From the NCBI GenBank assembly GCA_016178075.1, contig JACOUA010000001.1, positions 1 to 36,341 of the forward strand: a stretch of 36,341 nt of DNA, read 5' to 3'. The stretch is from Acidobacteriota bacterium (GTDB taxonomy: Bacteria > Acidobacteriota > Vicinamibacteria > Vicinamibacterales > JACQTH01). This document shows positions 7,628 to 17,032 of the stretch, one piece after another; the stretch's first letter is position 1, and each line of letters opens with the position of its first letter. A program made the translations under genes and the position numbers. The notes below the pieces were generated by a model. It was not told the DNA's origin. It did not search any database and worked only from the letters and a program-made list of their open reading frames with translations.

Positions 7628-10531
7628 TCAAAAAGTGAACCGCACGGTGAACTGTCCCTGTCGCGGCGGCTGGCGGTTGACGCCAAAGAACTTGTCGTCC
7701 CGGATCGCGTAGTTCGAGCTATAGAGCTGGTTGCCGCCGTCGAAGAACTGTTGATCCGTGCCGGCGTTCAGGAGGTTGAACACGTCGAACGCGGTCTCCA
7801 GCCTGCGCGAGCCAAAGCCGAAGTTGCGACCGACACGCAGGTTTATGACGTTGAGGTACGGCGCTTTGATCTGTTTGTCGCCGCGATCTTTGCCGGCAAA
7901 GCGAATGGTGGTCGCAAGCGGGTTCGAGACCACCCGGCCGTTCGACAACGTCACCGTCGACGGGCCGAAGCGTGGATCGGCCGCCGCGATCCGCGTGACG
8001 ACCGGGCCCGAGTACGGCCCCGACTGCACGGAGAAGTTGGTGGCCACCACCAGGCTCCATGGCGCGAAGTACACCGCGCCAAATCGCGCCTGGTGATCTT
8101 CCCACATCGGATTCCGCGTGTCGGCGGTTCCGGACAGGCTGTTCGTGACGTTGCCGCGAATCGTGCCGAGGCCGCGGTTGTTGGGGAAGGCCTCGGGTTG
8201 GATGAACGAGGCGGGGTCGTTTGGCTGCCACGTCCCGGCGACGTGCTGCCGGGCCCGCGTGTAGTTGGCAATCAGTTGCAGGCGATCGGTGCGCTTGGTG
8301 ACGTCGAACTCGAGGCCGCGATAGACGAACGAGTTCCACTCGTTGTCCGTGACGAGATTGATCTCGTTCTGCGACACATCCTGGTAGCCGCGGAACACGC
8401 CGCCGTCGTAGATGCCGTTGACTTCGACCAGCGCCGGACGATGCCTGTACTCGCGCGAGATCCAGCTCACGTCGAACGTCATCTGTCCGGGAAGCTGGCG
8501 ACGGTATCCAACCAGCATCTCGTCGACCCAGGGCCATCGCCGGTCCGGGTCGATGCGCCGGTTCTGTGAGACACGCGAGCTCCCGGGGGTCACAAACACC
8601 GACTCGAATGTGCCGTCGAGGTCGTTGTCGTACTCGTCGCGGATGCCTGCGACCGACGTCCCGGCGCTGCCGATGTAGCTGGAGTTCGGCACGTCGCCGA
8701 CGCGCCCGTAGCTGGCCCGCACGAGATTCTTGTTGTCGGAGGTCAGCGAGTAGTTGCTGCCCACCCTCGGTCCGACGGCGACATCATCGACGGTATCGAG
8801 ATCGAAGATCGCGTCGGTCGCCTTGATCCAATCGACACGCACGCCGGCATTGATCGTCAGGCGGGCGCTGGGTTTCCAGGAGTCCTGCACGTAAACGGCG
8901 TTGTCGCGCGCATGTAATTGCAGCGTGTTGATCGACGGCACGCCGTAGTACCGGCGATGGAAGGGCACAACGCCCGCCGCGGGATTGTTCGGATCCCGCA
9001 GCGCGACCTCCTCGAGCGCGAACCCGTCGTTGGAGTAGAACGCCGTCGTCGCGTGACGAAGCCGGGGCTGCAGGTACATGCCGGTCTGAATCTCGTGGGA
9101 ACCCAACCATCCGGCCGGTTTGAAATAGGTGAGGTCGGCGCTGACCGTTGTCTTCGACGCGGGTCCAAGCGTCCTGGTCTCGAGATTGTCGAGCAGCGCA
9201 ATGCGCCCGGATCCGGTGCGTCGTCCCGCCGAAATGAACGACGAGGTGTGCACAGGTCGCGACGGACCGTTTCCCAGATGCCCGTCGAACACGTTGAAAC
9301 TCGAGTTGTTGGACTTGTCGTTGTAGCCGACGAGGATCCTCGTTGTCACGCGATCGCCCCACACCGATGCGAGCCGCGTGCCGTAGGCGGCGCCTCCAAG
9401 GGCCGTCACGTCCACGTTCGCGCCGTTCACCTGGAAATTCGTTTCCTCGACATTGGCGTCTCGTTGGTAAGTGACCTGGAAGTGGTGATTCTGCGTCCAC
9501 TGCGTGGTTCCCTTGAGCGAGGCGAACTTCAGCCGCCCTTTGTTGTTGAACGGTTCGAAGCCGGGAACCAGCGCCTCGAGGTTGTCGAGCAACGTGCTGC
9601 TGCGACTCACGCCGGTCAATCGGTTCGTGTAGCGGAACGTGCCGAAGAACCACGCCTTGTCCTTCAGGATGGGACCGCCCAGCGCCAGATCGGGCTGCAC
9701 CGTGCGAGACACGACCGGCGTGCCGCCCGGCGTGTTGTTGCCGTTCCACGCAATGGCCGTGTACACCACGCTGAGGCTCCCTTTGAGTTGATTGGTGCCG
9801 GACGGAGTCGCGATGTTGATGACCATGCCTTCGGCGAGCGGCGCAGCGGCATCGACGCCGGCTGTCTTGATCTGAATGTCGGCAAGCGCCTCCGAGCTGA
9901 GCCCGAGATATTGCCCTGGCCAGTTCTGGCGGAACGATCCAGCATCGACGCCGTCCACCTGCACGACGTGGTTCTCGTTCTCCGTTCCACGCAGAAAATA
10001 CACCGACCCGCCAAATTGGTCGGTGCTGCGGCTCATGATCCCGGGCGTGAGATCCAAGGCGTCCTGCCAGACGCGCCGGCTGCTCAGCGGCAGCGACCGT
10101 TGGAATTCGCCGCTGATGTTGATCGCCTGCGTCGTCTTCTGCACTTCGAGCATCGGACTTTCGCCCGTCACCTGGATCGTTTCCTCGATCGCGCCGATCT
10201 TCATGACGACGTCGACCTGGATGTTCACTTCGGCTCGCACCTCGAGTCCCTTGCGCTCGAATTTCGCGAAGCCCGAGAGTACCGCGACCACGTCGAAGAT
10301 GCCGGGCGGAAGGTTCACGAGGCGGTAGAACCCCTGCGAATCGCTGACGGCGGTAAACGACGTCGACGACTGCGGAGTCGTGGCGCTGAGGCTCACGCCA
10401 GGCAACGCGGCGCCCTGTTCATCCTTGATGAAGCCCCGGATGGAGCCCTCCGAGGCGATCTGCGCCGTTGCCGTCGACGCAGTCGAGCACACGAGGAGGG
10501 CGATGATGGAAGCAAGCCAGAGCAATTTCAT
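7628..10531 (-). CDS. TonB-dependent receptor with carboxypeptidase-regulatory-like domain
   Basis: 967 residues. A signal peptide ends at about residue 24 (STATAQ). A regulatory-like beta-sandwich follows at about 28-105 (GSIRGFIKDEQGAALPGVSL, then GFYRLVNLPPG). The plug begins with IEETIQVTGESPMLEVQK and includes VVQVDGVDAGSFRQNW and the segment IATPSGTNQLKGS. The remainder is a 22-strand type barrel ending RQGQFTVRFTF with terminal Phe. It is a close paralogue of the receptor at 30016-32925: both carry GTIRGN-TNSLSGTAD and RVVSNPLATTIRFA. It begins 20 bp after the amidohydrolase stop and is followed by an S9 peptidase, so co-transcription is likely. The likely cargo is peptide or a peptide-linked molecule, by context only. 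Confidence 0.92.
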   Translation of the reverse strand: MKLLWLASIIALLVCSTASTATAQIASEGSIRGFIKDEQGAALPGVSLSATTPQSSTSFTAVSDSQGFYRLVNLPPGIFDVVAVLSGFAKFERKGLEVRAEVNIQVDVVMKIGAIEETIQVTGESPMLEVQKTTQAINISGEFQRSLPLSSRRVWQDALDLTPGIMSRSTDQFGGSVYFLRGTENENHVVQVDGVDAGSFRQNWPGQYLGLSSEALADIQIKTAGVDAAAPLAEGMVINIATPSGTNQLKGSLSVVYTAIAWNGNNTPGGTPVVSRTVQPDLALGGPILKDKAWFFGTFRYTNRLTGVSRSSTLLDNLEALVPGFEPFNNKGRLKFASLKGTTQWTQNHHFQVTYQRDANVEETNFQVNGANVDVTALGGAAYGTRLASVWGDRVTTRILVGYNDKSNNSSFNVFDGHLGNGPSRPVHTSSFISAGRRTGSGRIALLDNLETRTLGPASKTTVSADLTYFKPAGWLGSHEIQTGMYLQPRLRHATTAFYSNDGFALEEVALRDPNNPAAGVVPFHRRYYGVPSINTLQLHARDNAVYVQDSWKPSARLTINAGVRVDWIKATDAIFDLDTVDDVAVGPRVGSNYSLTSDNKNLVRASYGRVGDVPNSSYIGSAGTSVAGIRDEYDNDLDGTFESVFVTPGSSRVSQNRRIDPDRRWPWVDEMLVGYRRQLPGQMTFDVSWISREYRHRPALVEVNGIYDGGVFRGYQDVSQNEINLVTDNEWNSFVYRGLEFDVTKRTDRLQLIANYTRARQHVAGTWQPNDPASFIQPEAFPNNRGLGTIRGNVTNSLSGTADTRNPMWEDHQARFGAVYFAPWSLVVATNFSVQSGPYSGPVVTRIAAADPRFGPSTVTLSNGRVVSNPLATTIRFAGKDRGDKQIKAPYLNVINLRVGRNFGFGSRRLETAFDVFNLLNAGTDQQFFDGGNQLYSSNYAIRDDKFFGVNRQPPRQGQFTVRFTF

Positions 10532-10551
10532 AGGCGACCCCCAATAGAGGT

Positions 10552-11787
10552 CTACGGATTCGTCTTCGATCCCTTTGCGTTCGCCGCAACGTTCCTGTAA
10601 ACCTTTCCCCCCTTCATCACAAACACCACCCGCCGCACCGCCGTGACGTCCTGCCGCGGATCGCCCTCCACCGCAATGAGATCGGCTTCAAGACCGGACG
10701 CGATGGCGCCGATCTTGTCCTGAAGCTCTAGCGCCTCGGCCGCGCGGGAGGTGGCGGACACCAGGGCGTCCATGAACGGCTGCTTTCCGTCGCGCACGCG
10801 GTAGATGAATTCCTCCGCGTTGCGGCCGTGGGCGCCGGCCACGGCGTCAGTGCCGAAGACGAGCCGCACGCGCTTGTCCTGCTGCGCACGCGTGAACATC
10901 GCGGTCCGGATCGGCAGGAGCTTTTGCATGCTGGCAAAGCCCTCGTCGGTGTAGTTGCCGATGCCGAGGTACTGCTTCTTGTGATCGAGGTAGTTGTGCG
11001 TCACGAGAAACTGGGGCTCGAAATACGTGCCGCGGTCGACCATCAGCTTGATCTCGGCGTCGGTGACGCCGCTGCCGTGCGTGATGGCGTCGCATCCGGC
11101 TAACACCGCCGCGCTGACGCTGTCGGCGCTGTGCGCGTGGACCAGCGTCCGCAGCTTCTGCGCCCGCGCTTCGCCACACGCGGCCTGGAGCTGCTCGTCG
11201 GTCATCGTCCGACCGCCGCCGTCCCGGCTGCTCCTCGACGCGAAGACCTTGATAAGATCCGCGCCGCTCTTCGCCAGTTTCTGGACGGCCTGACGTATGT
11301 GATCGGGAGTGCCGGTGCGCTCGTTGACCGAGCCGAGGGAGGTGAGAAGGCGCGGGCCCGGCAGGACGCCGCGCGCGATGGCCTCGCGCAGGTCGCGGTC
11401 GGACATGGCGCCGACGCTCCGCACCGTGGTGAAACCGGCCATCAGCGTGGCATACAGGTTCTCGGCACCGGCGAGGGCCTCCTGCGCCGACGTCTCGCCT
11501 TCGTTGGACGCGCGACCGTTGGCGCCGAAATGCGCGCCGATGTGGACGTGGGTATCGATCCAGCCGGGCATGACGGTGAGGCCGCGCAGGTCGTAGGTGC
11601 CGTCGGTCCCGCCTTGATCGATAGCCGCGATGCGCGACCCGTCGATGCGCAGCGTCACGTTCTGGAGCGTCCCACCCTTGCCGTCAAGCACCGTGCCCGC
11701 GCGGATGGTGACCGCGTTCGATTGCGCAGCGGGAGCCTGCGCACACACGAAGACCACGAGGGCGCCGAGCGCGAGGCGTTTCACCAT
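10552..11787 (-). CDS. Secreted metal-dependent amidohydrolase (imidazolonepropionase/prolidase-like)
   Basis: 411 residues with a signal peptide (about 1-21, ending APAAQ). All expected amidohydrolase metal and catalytic residues are present: H80 and H82 in IDTHVHIG, the Lys normally carbamylated at K180 (DLIKVFAS), H217/H219 (VHAHS), H237 (ITHGSG) and D314 (FGTDAV). This is the layout of secreted Xaa-Pro dipeptidase/imidazolonepropionase-like enzymes that hydrolyse amide bonds in dipeptides or cyclic amides. ATG 11787 is chosen because GAGGA lies 8 nt upstream; an upstream TTG at 11802 overlaps that site. It sits between an S9 peptidase and a TonB receptor, which suits a role in finishing peptide breakdown. 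The precise substrate is unknown. Confidence 0.9.
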   Translation of the reverse strand: MVKRLALGALVVFVCAQAPAAQSNAVTIRAGTVLDGKGGTLQNVTLRIDGSRIAAIDQGGTDGTYDLRGLTVMPGWIDTHVHIGAHFGANGRASNEGETSAQEALAGAENLYATLMAGFTTVRSVGAMSDRDLREAIARGVLPGPRLLTSLGSVNERTGTPDHIRQAVQKLAKSGADLIKVFASRSSRDGGGRTMTDEQLQAACGEARAQKLRTLVHAHSADSVSAAVLAGCDAITHGSGVTDAEIKLMVDRGTYFEPQFLVTHNYLDHKKQYLGIGNYTDEGFASMQKLLPIRTAMFTRAQQDKRVRLVFGTDAVAGAHGRNAEEFIYRVRDGKQPFMDALVSATSRAAEALELQDKIGAIASGLEADLIAVEGDPRQDVTAVRRVVFVMKGGKVYRNVAANAKGSKTNP

Positions 11788-11828
11788 GATGTTGGTCCTC
11801 AACGAAACAGCGGCCGAAGTTCAACGAC

Positions 11829-11849
11829 TACCGCCTGAAAGGCGGTAGA
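11829..11849 (-). terminator. Perfect 9-bp stem with 3-nt loop
   Basis: CTACCGCCT (11829-11837) and AGGCGGTAG (11841-11849) are exact complements around GAA. It lies in the 160-bp gap downstream of the S9 gene ending at 11948 and upstream of the amidohydrolase start. No T tract follows, so it could be a processed-hairpin mRNA stabiliser or REP-like unit rather than a strong terminator. The rest of the gap (about 11858-11930) holds words such as AAGGTTC and CACGTG, related to the array at the other end of the S9 gene. Confidence 0.5.
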
Positions 11850-11947
11850 CTTAAACCCGTGCACGTGGGACTAAGGTTCCGGCCCTCCCTACGTTACGGG
11901 GAACCGGCCGACACTTGAAGGTTCGACCCTCGGTACACCAGGCTCCC

Positions 11948-14065
11948 TCATCGTCGGATGTCGATCGACGCGGAAGTGCCATCCTCGCCCGCCGGTGGCT
12001 TCTCCCACGTGTATTCACGACCAAGCGCGTAGCGCTCGAACCAGTCCAGCTCCACATTCATCTTGAACAACTGATGCCGGAGCTCGCGCCAGCCGTGCGG
12101 CTCCCCCGGGGCGACGTACATGCGCGTCGGGACGCCATTCGACTTGAGCGCGCGATAGAGCTCGACCGACTGCGGCATCGGCACGCGCACGTCGCGCTCC
12201 CCCACCAGGATCAGCGTCGGTGTCTTGACCTTCGCAATGTCCTTCAGCGGTGACTGTTCCCAATAGAGATCTGTCGGCGCATGCTTTTGCCACGGAGTCC
12301 CGCCGAACCAGGGCGTGCGGTAATAGCGGACGTCGCTCTGCGCGTATAGCGAGATGAAGTTTGCAATGCCCGCGCCCGACGAAGCGGCTTTGAACCGATT
12401 GGTAAACGTAATCAGCTTGTTCGTCATCGTCCCGCCGGCGCTCCAGCCCATTTTGATCAGGCGATCGGGATCGGCGATGCCGATCTTGATCAGGTGATCG
12501 ATGCCGGCCAGCACGTCGAGGTGCGCGTTCTTGAAGTAGTGCCCGACCATGTCGCGCAGATACGCGTCGCCGTAGCCCGCCACACCGCGCGGGTTGACCT
12601 GCAGCACCGCATAGCCCCTGGCCGCAAGGACCTGCGGATAGTCGGACAATCGACCGAAGCCGAAGCTGTTGGAGGAAAACGTGACGCCGTGGTCCTGCTC
12701 GACGAGCGGGTACCGTTTGCCCTGCACGTAGTCCAGCGGATAGAAGAGGAGCCCTTCTACCGTGACGCCATCGGCACCCTTCCACTCGACTTTCTCTTGC
12801 CGCGGAAGTTTGAAGTCGCGCGCGAGGTCGTCGAACAGACGCGTCACCCGGACAGGCTGGCCGCCGCCGCCCGGCAGACGCCACACATCGCCCGGGTTCG
12901 CCGGCTCGTCGATGGCGAAGACGTGTTGATTCGTGGACGGATGAAACGTCCATGACCTGATGGCATGGCGCCCGTCGGTCAACTGCCGCTCGGCCTCGGT
13001 GGCCGGATCGACCTCGAAGAGCTCGGTGTGAACGCCCAGGTTCGCGAGGATGAAGATCGACTTGCCGTCTTTCGACCAGTGCGCGTCGAGGACCTGGTGC
13101 GGCAGCTTCAGCGCCCGGTGCGCCCCGCCCTTCGCAGGAATCAAGAACAGACGATCGTTGTAATAGCCTTCCAGCTTCTCGTTCGCGTGCGCTCTGAACA
13201 GCACCTGCGAGTTGTCGGGCGAGAGCTCCGCGCCGCCTTCCCGAAACGTCGGTCCCGCGAGACGCCGGATCTCTCCACCGGTGGCATCCATCACGCCGAC
13301 GTCGCCGGTCGCGGAGTCTTCCTGCAGGGGCCCTGGCGCGCGGTTGACGGCAATCTGCCGCCCGTCGCGCGAGAGTTGATACGCTTGAATGGAATAGTCG
13401 CCGCTGGTCAGCCGCTGCTCCGCACCGATCGGCACGCCAACTCTCCCCAAGTGCTCCTGCTTGCTCTCCCCGAACGCATACACCTCGCCTGTTTCGGCCT
13501 CGCGTGCGCGCTCCTCGTCTGTCTTCGAATCGATCGCGGTGAAGTAAATGAACGCGCCGTCAGGCGACCACGACAGATTCGAGACGCCAGTGGCGTGCCG
13601 CGTGAGCTGTCGGGCCTCGCCGCCGCCGTTGCTCATCACGTGGGCTTGAGCCTGCGGCGCATCACGCCTCGTCACGAACGCGATCGTGTTGCCGTCGGGA
13701 GACCACCGCGGACTGCTGGCGTCGTTTGCGCCGGTCGTGAGCTGCACCGCCCCGCTGCCGTCCACATTCGCCCGCCACACCTGGCCGATGCGGCGGTTCG
13801 CCTTCCAGTCGGCTCGGGCGACCACATAGAGCATCTGGCGGGCGTCCGGTGACAGCTGGGGATCGCTCAATGAAGACACATTGAGCAGATCCACCAGCGT
13901 CATTGGCCGTTGAGGTCGCGGCTCCTGCGACGACGCCAGTTGCGCCATCGCGAGCATCAGCAGGGATAGCACGCTCGCGGCCGCGAGCGCTCGTGTTGGA
14001 ACCTTCGTGAACGGTCGTCCGGGAACCCTCGTGCGGGAACCCACGTGCGGGAACCTTCGTGACAT
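11948..14065 (-). CDS. S9 family peptidase with variant oxyanion loop
   Basis: 705 residues: an unusually long basic N-region, hydrophobic signal core (about 28-47), the family start MTLVDLLNVSSLSDPQLSPD, a TolB/WD40-like propeller (about 60-430) and a C-terminal alpha/beta hydrolase. Triad: Ser542 (GWSAGGT), Asp625 (GERDVRVP), His657 (GEPHGW). The usual HGGP loop reads DHGVTF and the NYRGSTGYG motif reads NPRGVAGYG, both unlike its paralogues, so specificity or activity may differ. The ATG at 14065 is 4 nt after the stop of the TonB receptor, implying coupled translation. The first 25 codons are built from a 14-bp repeat. Expected role: a proline-specific or broad oligopeptidase outside the cytoplasm. 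Confidence 0.9.
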   Translation of the reverse strand: MSRRFPHVGSRTRVPGRPFTKVPTRALAAASVLSLLMLAMAQLASSQEPRPQRPMTLVDLLNVSSLSDPQLSPDARQMLYVVARADWKANRRIGQVWRANVDGSGAVQLTTGANDASSPRWSPDGNTIAFVTRRDAPQAQAHVMSNGGGEARQLTRHATGVSNLSWSPDGAFIYFTAIDSKTDEERAREAETGEVYAFGESKQEHLGRVGVPIGAEQRLTSGDYSIQAYQLSRDGRQIAVNRAPGPLQEDSATGDVGVMDATGGEIRRLAGPTFREGGAELSPDNSQVLFRAHANEKLEGYYNDRLFLIPAKGGAHRALKLPHQVLDAHWSKDGKSIFILANLGVHTELFEVDPATEAERQLTDGRHAIRSWTFHPSTNQHVFAIDEPANPGDVWRLPGGGGQPVRVTRLFDDLARDFKLPRQEKVEWKGADGVTVEGLLFYPLDYVQGKRYPLVEQDHGVTFSSNSFGFGRLSDYPQVLAARGYAVLQVNPRGVAGYGDAYLRDMVGHYFKNAHLDVLAGIDHLIKIGIADPDRLIKMGWSAGGTMTNKLITFTNRFKAASSGAGIANFISLYAQSDVRYYRTPWFGGTPWQKHAPTDLYWEQSPLKDIAKVKTPTLILVGERDVRVPMPQSVELYRALKSNGVPTRMYVAPGEPHGWRELRHQLFKMNVELDWFERYALGREYTWEKPPAGEDGTSASIDIRR
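13996..14061. repeat. 14-bp tandem array inside a signal-peptide coding region
   Basis: Plus-strand copies CGGGAACCCTCGTG (14020-14033), CGGGAACCCACGTG (14034-14047) and CGGGAACCTTCGTG (14048-14061) are exactly in tandem. A decayed copy lies at 14006-14019 (10 of 14 bases) and another, TTGGAACCTTCGTG, at 13996-14009. Because 14 is not a multiple of 3, each copy is read in a different frame. The unit can be seen as two 7-mers. Confidence 0.8.
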
Positions 14066-14069
14066 GGCG

Positions 14070-17000
14070 TCAGTACCTGAGCACGAACGTCAGTTGTAGT
14101 GCCCTTGCTGCCTGGCGACTGAGCAACCGCAGGAAGCCCGGATTGAATTCCTGGCTCGCGTTCGCGTAGTCGTACTGCCAGTGATCGCTGCCGTTCGCGA
14201 GGTTGAAGATGTTGGCGGAAAGCTCCGCCTCTCGCCGGGCCGCGAGCCGCAGCTTCTTGCCGACCTTCAGGTTGATGACTCGCACCGGCGGCGCCTGATA
14301 CTGCTCCTGACCTTCACCGCGCGTCGCGTACTTGATGCGGATCGTCGTCGCCAGCGGATTGGATTGCACGCCGCCGACGACGGGGATCGTGGCCGGGCCG
14401 AAGCGGGTGACGTCGGGGTCGTTGGCCGCGAGTCTCGTCAGGATGTGCCCCGGCCACGGACCGGCCTGCTGCGTGTAGCTGGCCGCGACGACGACGCCCC
14501 AGGGCGCGAACCAGGTGCCGCCGCCGCGAATGGAGTACTCCTGCCACGACGGGCCGAACGCAAACAGCCGGTAGCTGTCGGTGTCGTCGATGCCTCGGGC
14601 CATGTAGATCAATTTGTTGTTCGGATAGGCGTTTGGCTGAATGAACCGCGCGGGGTCGGTCGGGTTCCAGGTGCCGGCCTGATGCTGCCACTGCCGATGG
14701 AATCCGCCGACGAACTGCAGCCGATTCGCCAGGTTCTTGGTCGTCGTGATCTCGATCGAGGTGTACACCAGCTTGTCCCAGTAGTTGTTCGTCAACTGGC
14801 GCAGGACGCCCCGCCTCGGATCGACACGTCCGAATCCGATGAACGGCAGACCGGGGGCGTCGGGGTAGATGCCGTTGACGTCCACCTGACCGTATCGATC
14901 GGTATACCGCCGGTGGTTGAGCGCGACGTCCACCGCTATCTGACCGGCGAACTGCTTGCGGTATCCGAGGATGTACTCGTCCACCCACGGCTGGTGGAGG
15001 TCGGGACTGAACTCGTAGCCCGCGAGCGCCGCCGCCACGGCCGGTGTGACGAACTGCGTCTCGAAGACGCCGTCGCCATCGAAGTCGTAGGTATCGCGCG
15101 TCTCGGCGCCGCCGCCGCCTGCGGCCTGGCTGGTGGCGGCATCACATCCGTTGACGCCCTCGTGCGCGCGGACGGCGCTGCCGCGCAGCACGTTGCGCGC
15201 GTCCTTCGTCAGCAGGTACGAGAAGCCGAACCGCGGGCCCACCGCCACGTCTTTCATGCGGTCGATGTTGAAGATCGCGTCATGGCGCTTCACGAAATCG
15301 ATGCGCACGCCCAGGCTGGCCGTCAGCCGCGCGGTCGGCTTCCACGCGTCCTGGACATAGACGCCGATGTCGCGATCCTCGGCATCGATCGCCGCCACCG
15401 ACGTCGGCGACCTGAACCGGCGATGGAAGGGCCGCGTGCCCGCGCCCACGTCGTTGGGATTGAGCATCACGCGCCCTTCGAGCGTGAACCCGTCGTTCAC
15501 GTAGCGGGTGATGCGTCCCGTGCGCAGCCGCGGTGCCGCATAGATGCCAGTCTGGAGCTCGTGCGATCCCATCCACCCTTTCGTGAAGTAGGTGAGATCT
15601 CCTCGAATGAGCAAGATGGAGGACGGCTCGAGGCTGAGCGATTCGAGGTTGCCGCCCCGCAGCAGCGCGCCCGTGCCAACGAAACGGCCGGCCGACGCGA
15701 ACGCCGACTGATGAATATCGATCTGCGCGCCCGAACCCGGCAGCTTCCCAAACGTCCCATCGTCCGCGCCGCTCTTGTCGTTGTAGCCGACCGTCACCTG
15801 GCTGGTCACCTTGTTGCCCCAGACGGAGCTGAGCTTCGCGCCGAAGAGATCGCCGCCGGTCACGAAAATCCTGATCGGTTCGTAGTGGAGGGGCTGATCC
15901 GATGTCAGCGTGACGCGATCGTATTGCCAGTAGGCGCTCACCTGATGGGCCGCGCTCAGCCTGGCGGTCACCTTGCCGTACGGCTGATTGGTGGTGGACG
16001 TGTTGTTGAACGGCTTGAAGCCTTGGACGTAGCGCTGCTGGAGCGCGACCTGCCCCGCGTCGCGACTGATGCCCGTCTCGAGATCGGCATAGCGATAGGC
16101 CGCGAAGAACCAGATGCGATCGCGTCGAATGGGGCCGCCGGCGGCGAGATCGAGCTGATTGACACCCTGGATGGTGGGAGTGCTGGCGTTCTTGACTTCA
16201 GACGACGGCGGATTGTCGCCGTTCCATTTGATCGGCTGCAGCGCGTAGCCGGCGGATCCGCTCAACTGATTGCCGCCGCTCCTGGTGACGACGTTCATCA
16301 CCAGACCGGTGCCCATCGGCTCCGACGCGTCGATGCCGCCGCTCTTGACCTGGACGTCCTGGATGACGTCGGTGCCCATGTTCACGTACGCGACCTGACC
16401 GTCGTTGTAGTTGGCGGCATTCATCCCTTCGAGCTGGATGACGTGCGCGAAGTGCTCAGTGGCGTGACCGTAGTAGACCATGCGGCCGCTGTTGTCGTCG
16501 AAGGGCCGCGCGATGACGCCGGGCGTCACTTCGAGAAAGTCGCTCCAGTTGCGCCGCGCCTGAACGGGGACCTGCTTCTGGAACTCGCCCTCGAAGTTGA
16601 GGATGTTGCTCGGCTTCGAGACCTCGAGCATCGGCGATTCGCCAGACACCGTGATGGTCTCCTGGAGACTCCCGATCCGCATCACGACGTCCACCTGGAA
16701 GATGCTGCCGGCGCGCAACACGATGCCGTCGCGCCGCTGGGTCGAGAAGCCCGTGAGCTCGGCCGAGAGCACGTACGTGCCGGGAGGCAGATTCACCAGG
16801 CGGTAGTAGCCCGCGGTGTCGGTGACTGCTGATGCCGGCGTCATGAGCGCCGGACCTTCGGCGGTGATCGTGACGCCAGGCAGCACGCCGCCCTGCTCGT
16901 CCGCGACGTACCCCCTCAGACCGGCGTCGCCGGTCTGCGCTCCGGCGTGAAGCGGGAAGAAAACCGCGATCAGTGCTACAGCCAGAATCACACGTTTCAT
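14070..17000 (-). CDS. TonB-dependent receptor with carboxypeptidase-regulatory-like domain
   Basis: 976 residues. A signal peptide (MKRVILAVALIAVFFPLHAG, cut near AGAQ) leads into a regulatory-like domain (about 27-105, GLRGYVADEQGGVLPGVTI). The plug has LQETITVSGESPMLEVSK, HVIQLEGMNAANY and VVTRSGGNQLSGS. The barrel ends LQLTFVLRY with a terminal aromatic residue. A stretch with AATSQAAGGGGAETRD near the middle is a low-complexity extracellular loop. It is more distant from the receptors at 7628 and 30016 than those are from each other. GGAGG lies 9 nt before ATG 17000. The PQQ-dehydrogenase remnant ends 32 bp upstream and an S9 peptidase starts 4 bp downstream, so receptor and peptidase form a tight pair. 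The ligand is unknown. Confidence 0.92.
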   Translation of the reverse strand: MKRVILAVALIAVFFPLHAGAQTGDAGLRGYVADEQGGVLPGVTITAEGPALMTPASAVTDTAGYYRLVNLPPGTYVLSAELTGFSTQRRDGIVLRAGSIFQVDVVMRIGSLQETITVSGESPMLEVSKPSNILNFEGEFQKQVPVQARRNWSDFLEVTPGVIARPFDDNSGRMVYYGHATEHFAHVIQLEGMNAANYNDGQVAYVNMGTDVIQDVQVKSGGIDASEPMGTGLVMNVVTRSGGNQLSGSAGYALQPIKWNGDNPPSSEVKNASTPTIQGVNQLDLAAGGPIRRDRIWFFAAYRYADLETGISRDAGQVALQQRYVQGFKPFNNTSTTNQPYGKVTARLSAAHQVSAYWQYDRVTLTSDQPLHYEPIRIFVTGGDLFGAKLSSVWGNKVTSQVTVGYNDKSGADDGTFGKLPGSGAQIDIHQSAFASAGRFVGTGALLRGGNLESLSLEPSSILLIRGDLTYFTKGWMGSHELQTGIYAAPRLRTGRITRYVNDGFTLEGRVMLNPNDVGAGTRPFHRRFRSPTSVAAIDAEDRDIGVYVQDAWKPTARLTASLGVRIDFVKRHDAIFNIDRMKDVAVGPRFGFSYLLTKDARNVLRGSAVRAHEGVNGCDAATSQAAGGGGAETRDTYDFDGDGVFETQFVTPAVAAALAGYEFSPDLHQPWVDEYILGYRKQFAGQIAVDVALNHRRYTDRYGQVDVNGIYPDAPGLPFIGFGRVDPRRGVLRQLTNNYWDKLVYTSIEITTTKNLANRLQFVGGFHRQWQHQAGTWNPTDPARFIQPNAYPNNKLIYMARGIDDTDSYRLFAFGPSWQEYSIRGGGTWFAPWGVVVAASYTQQAGPWPGHILTRLAANDPDVTRFGPATIPVVGGVQSNPLATTIRIKYATRGEGQEQYQAPPVRVINLKVGKKLRLAARREAELSANIFNLANGSDHWQYDYANASQEFNPGFLRLLSRQAARALQLTFVLRY

Positions 17001-17032
17001 GGGTTAGTCCCTCCGCAGACTGCGGGAACTCC

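Noticed and set aside
14181-16832. Very long plus-strand open frame (883 codons) opposite a TonB receptor
   Set aside because: Arg/Val/His-rich translation with no domain, exactly antisense to a well-supported receptor; a typical shadow in GC-rich DNA.
6319-17000. Lasso-peptide locus (S9-type isopeptidase beside a TonB receptor)
   Set aside because: No precursor peptide, cyclase or B-protein gene, and no FecI/FecR-type regulators; the peptidases look like general secreted S9 enzymes.
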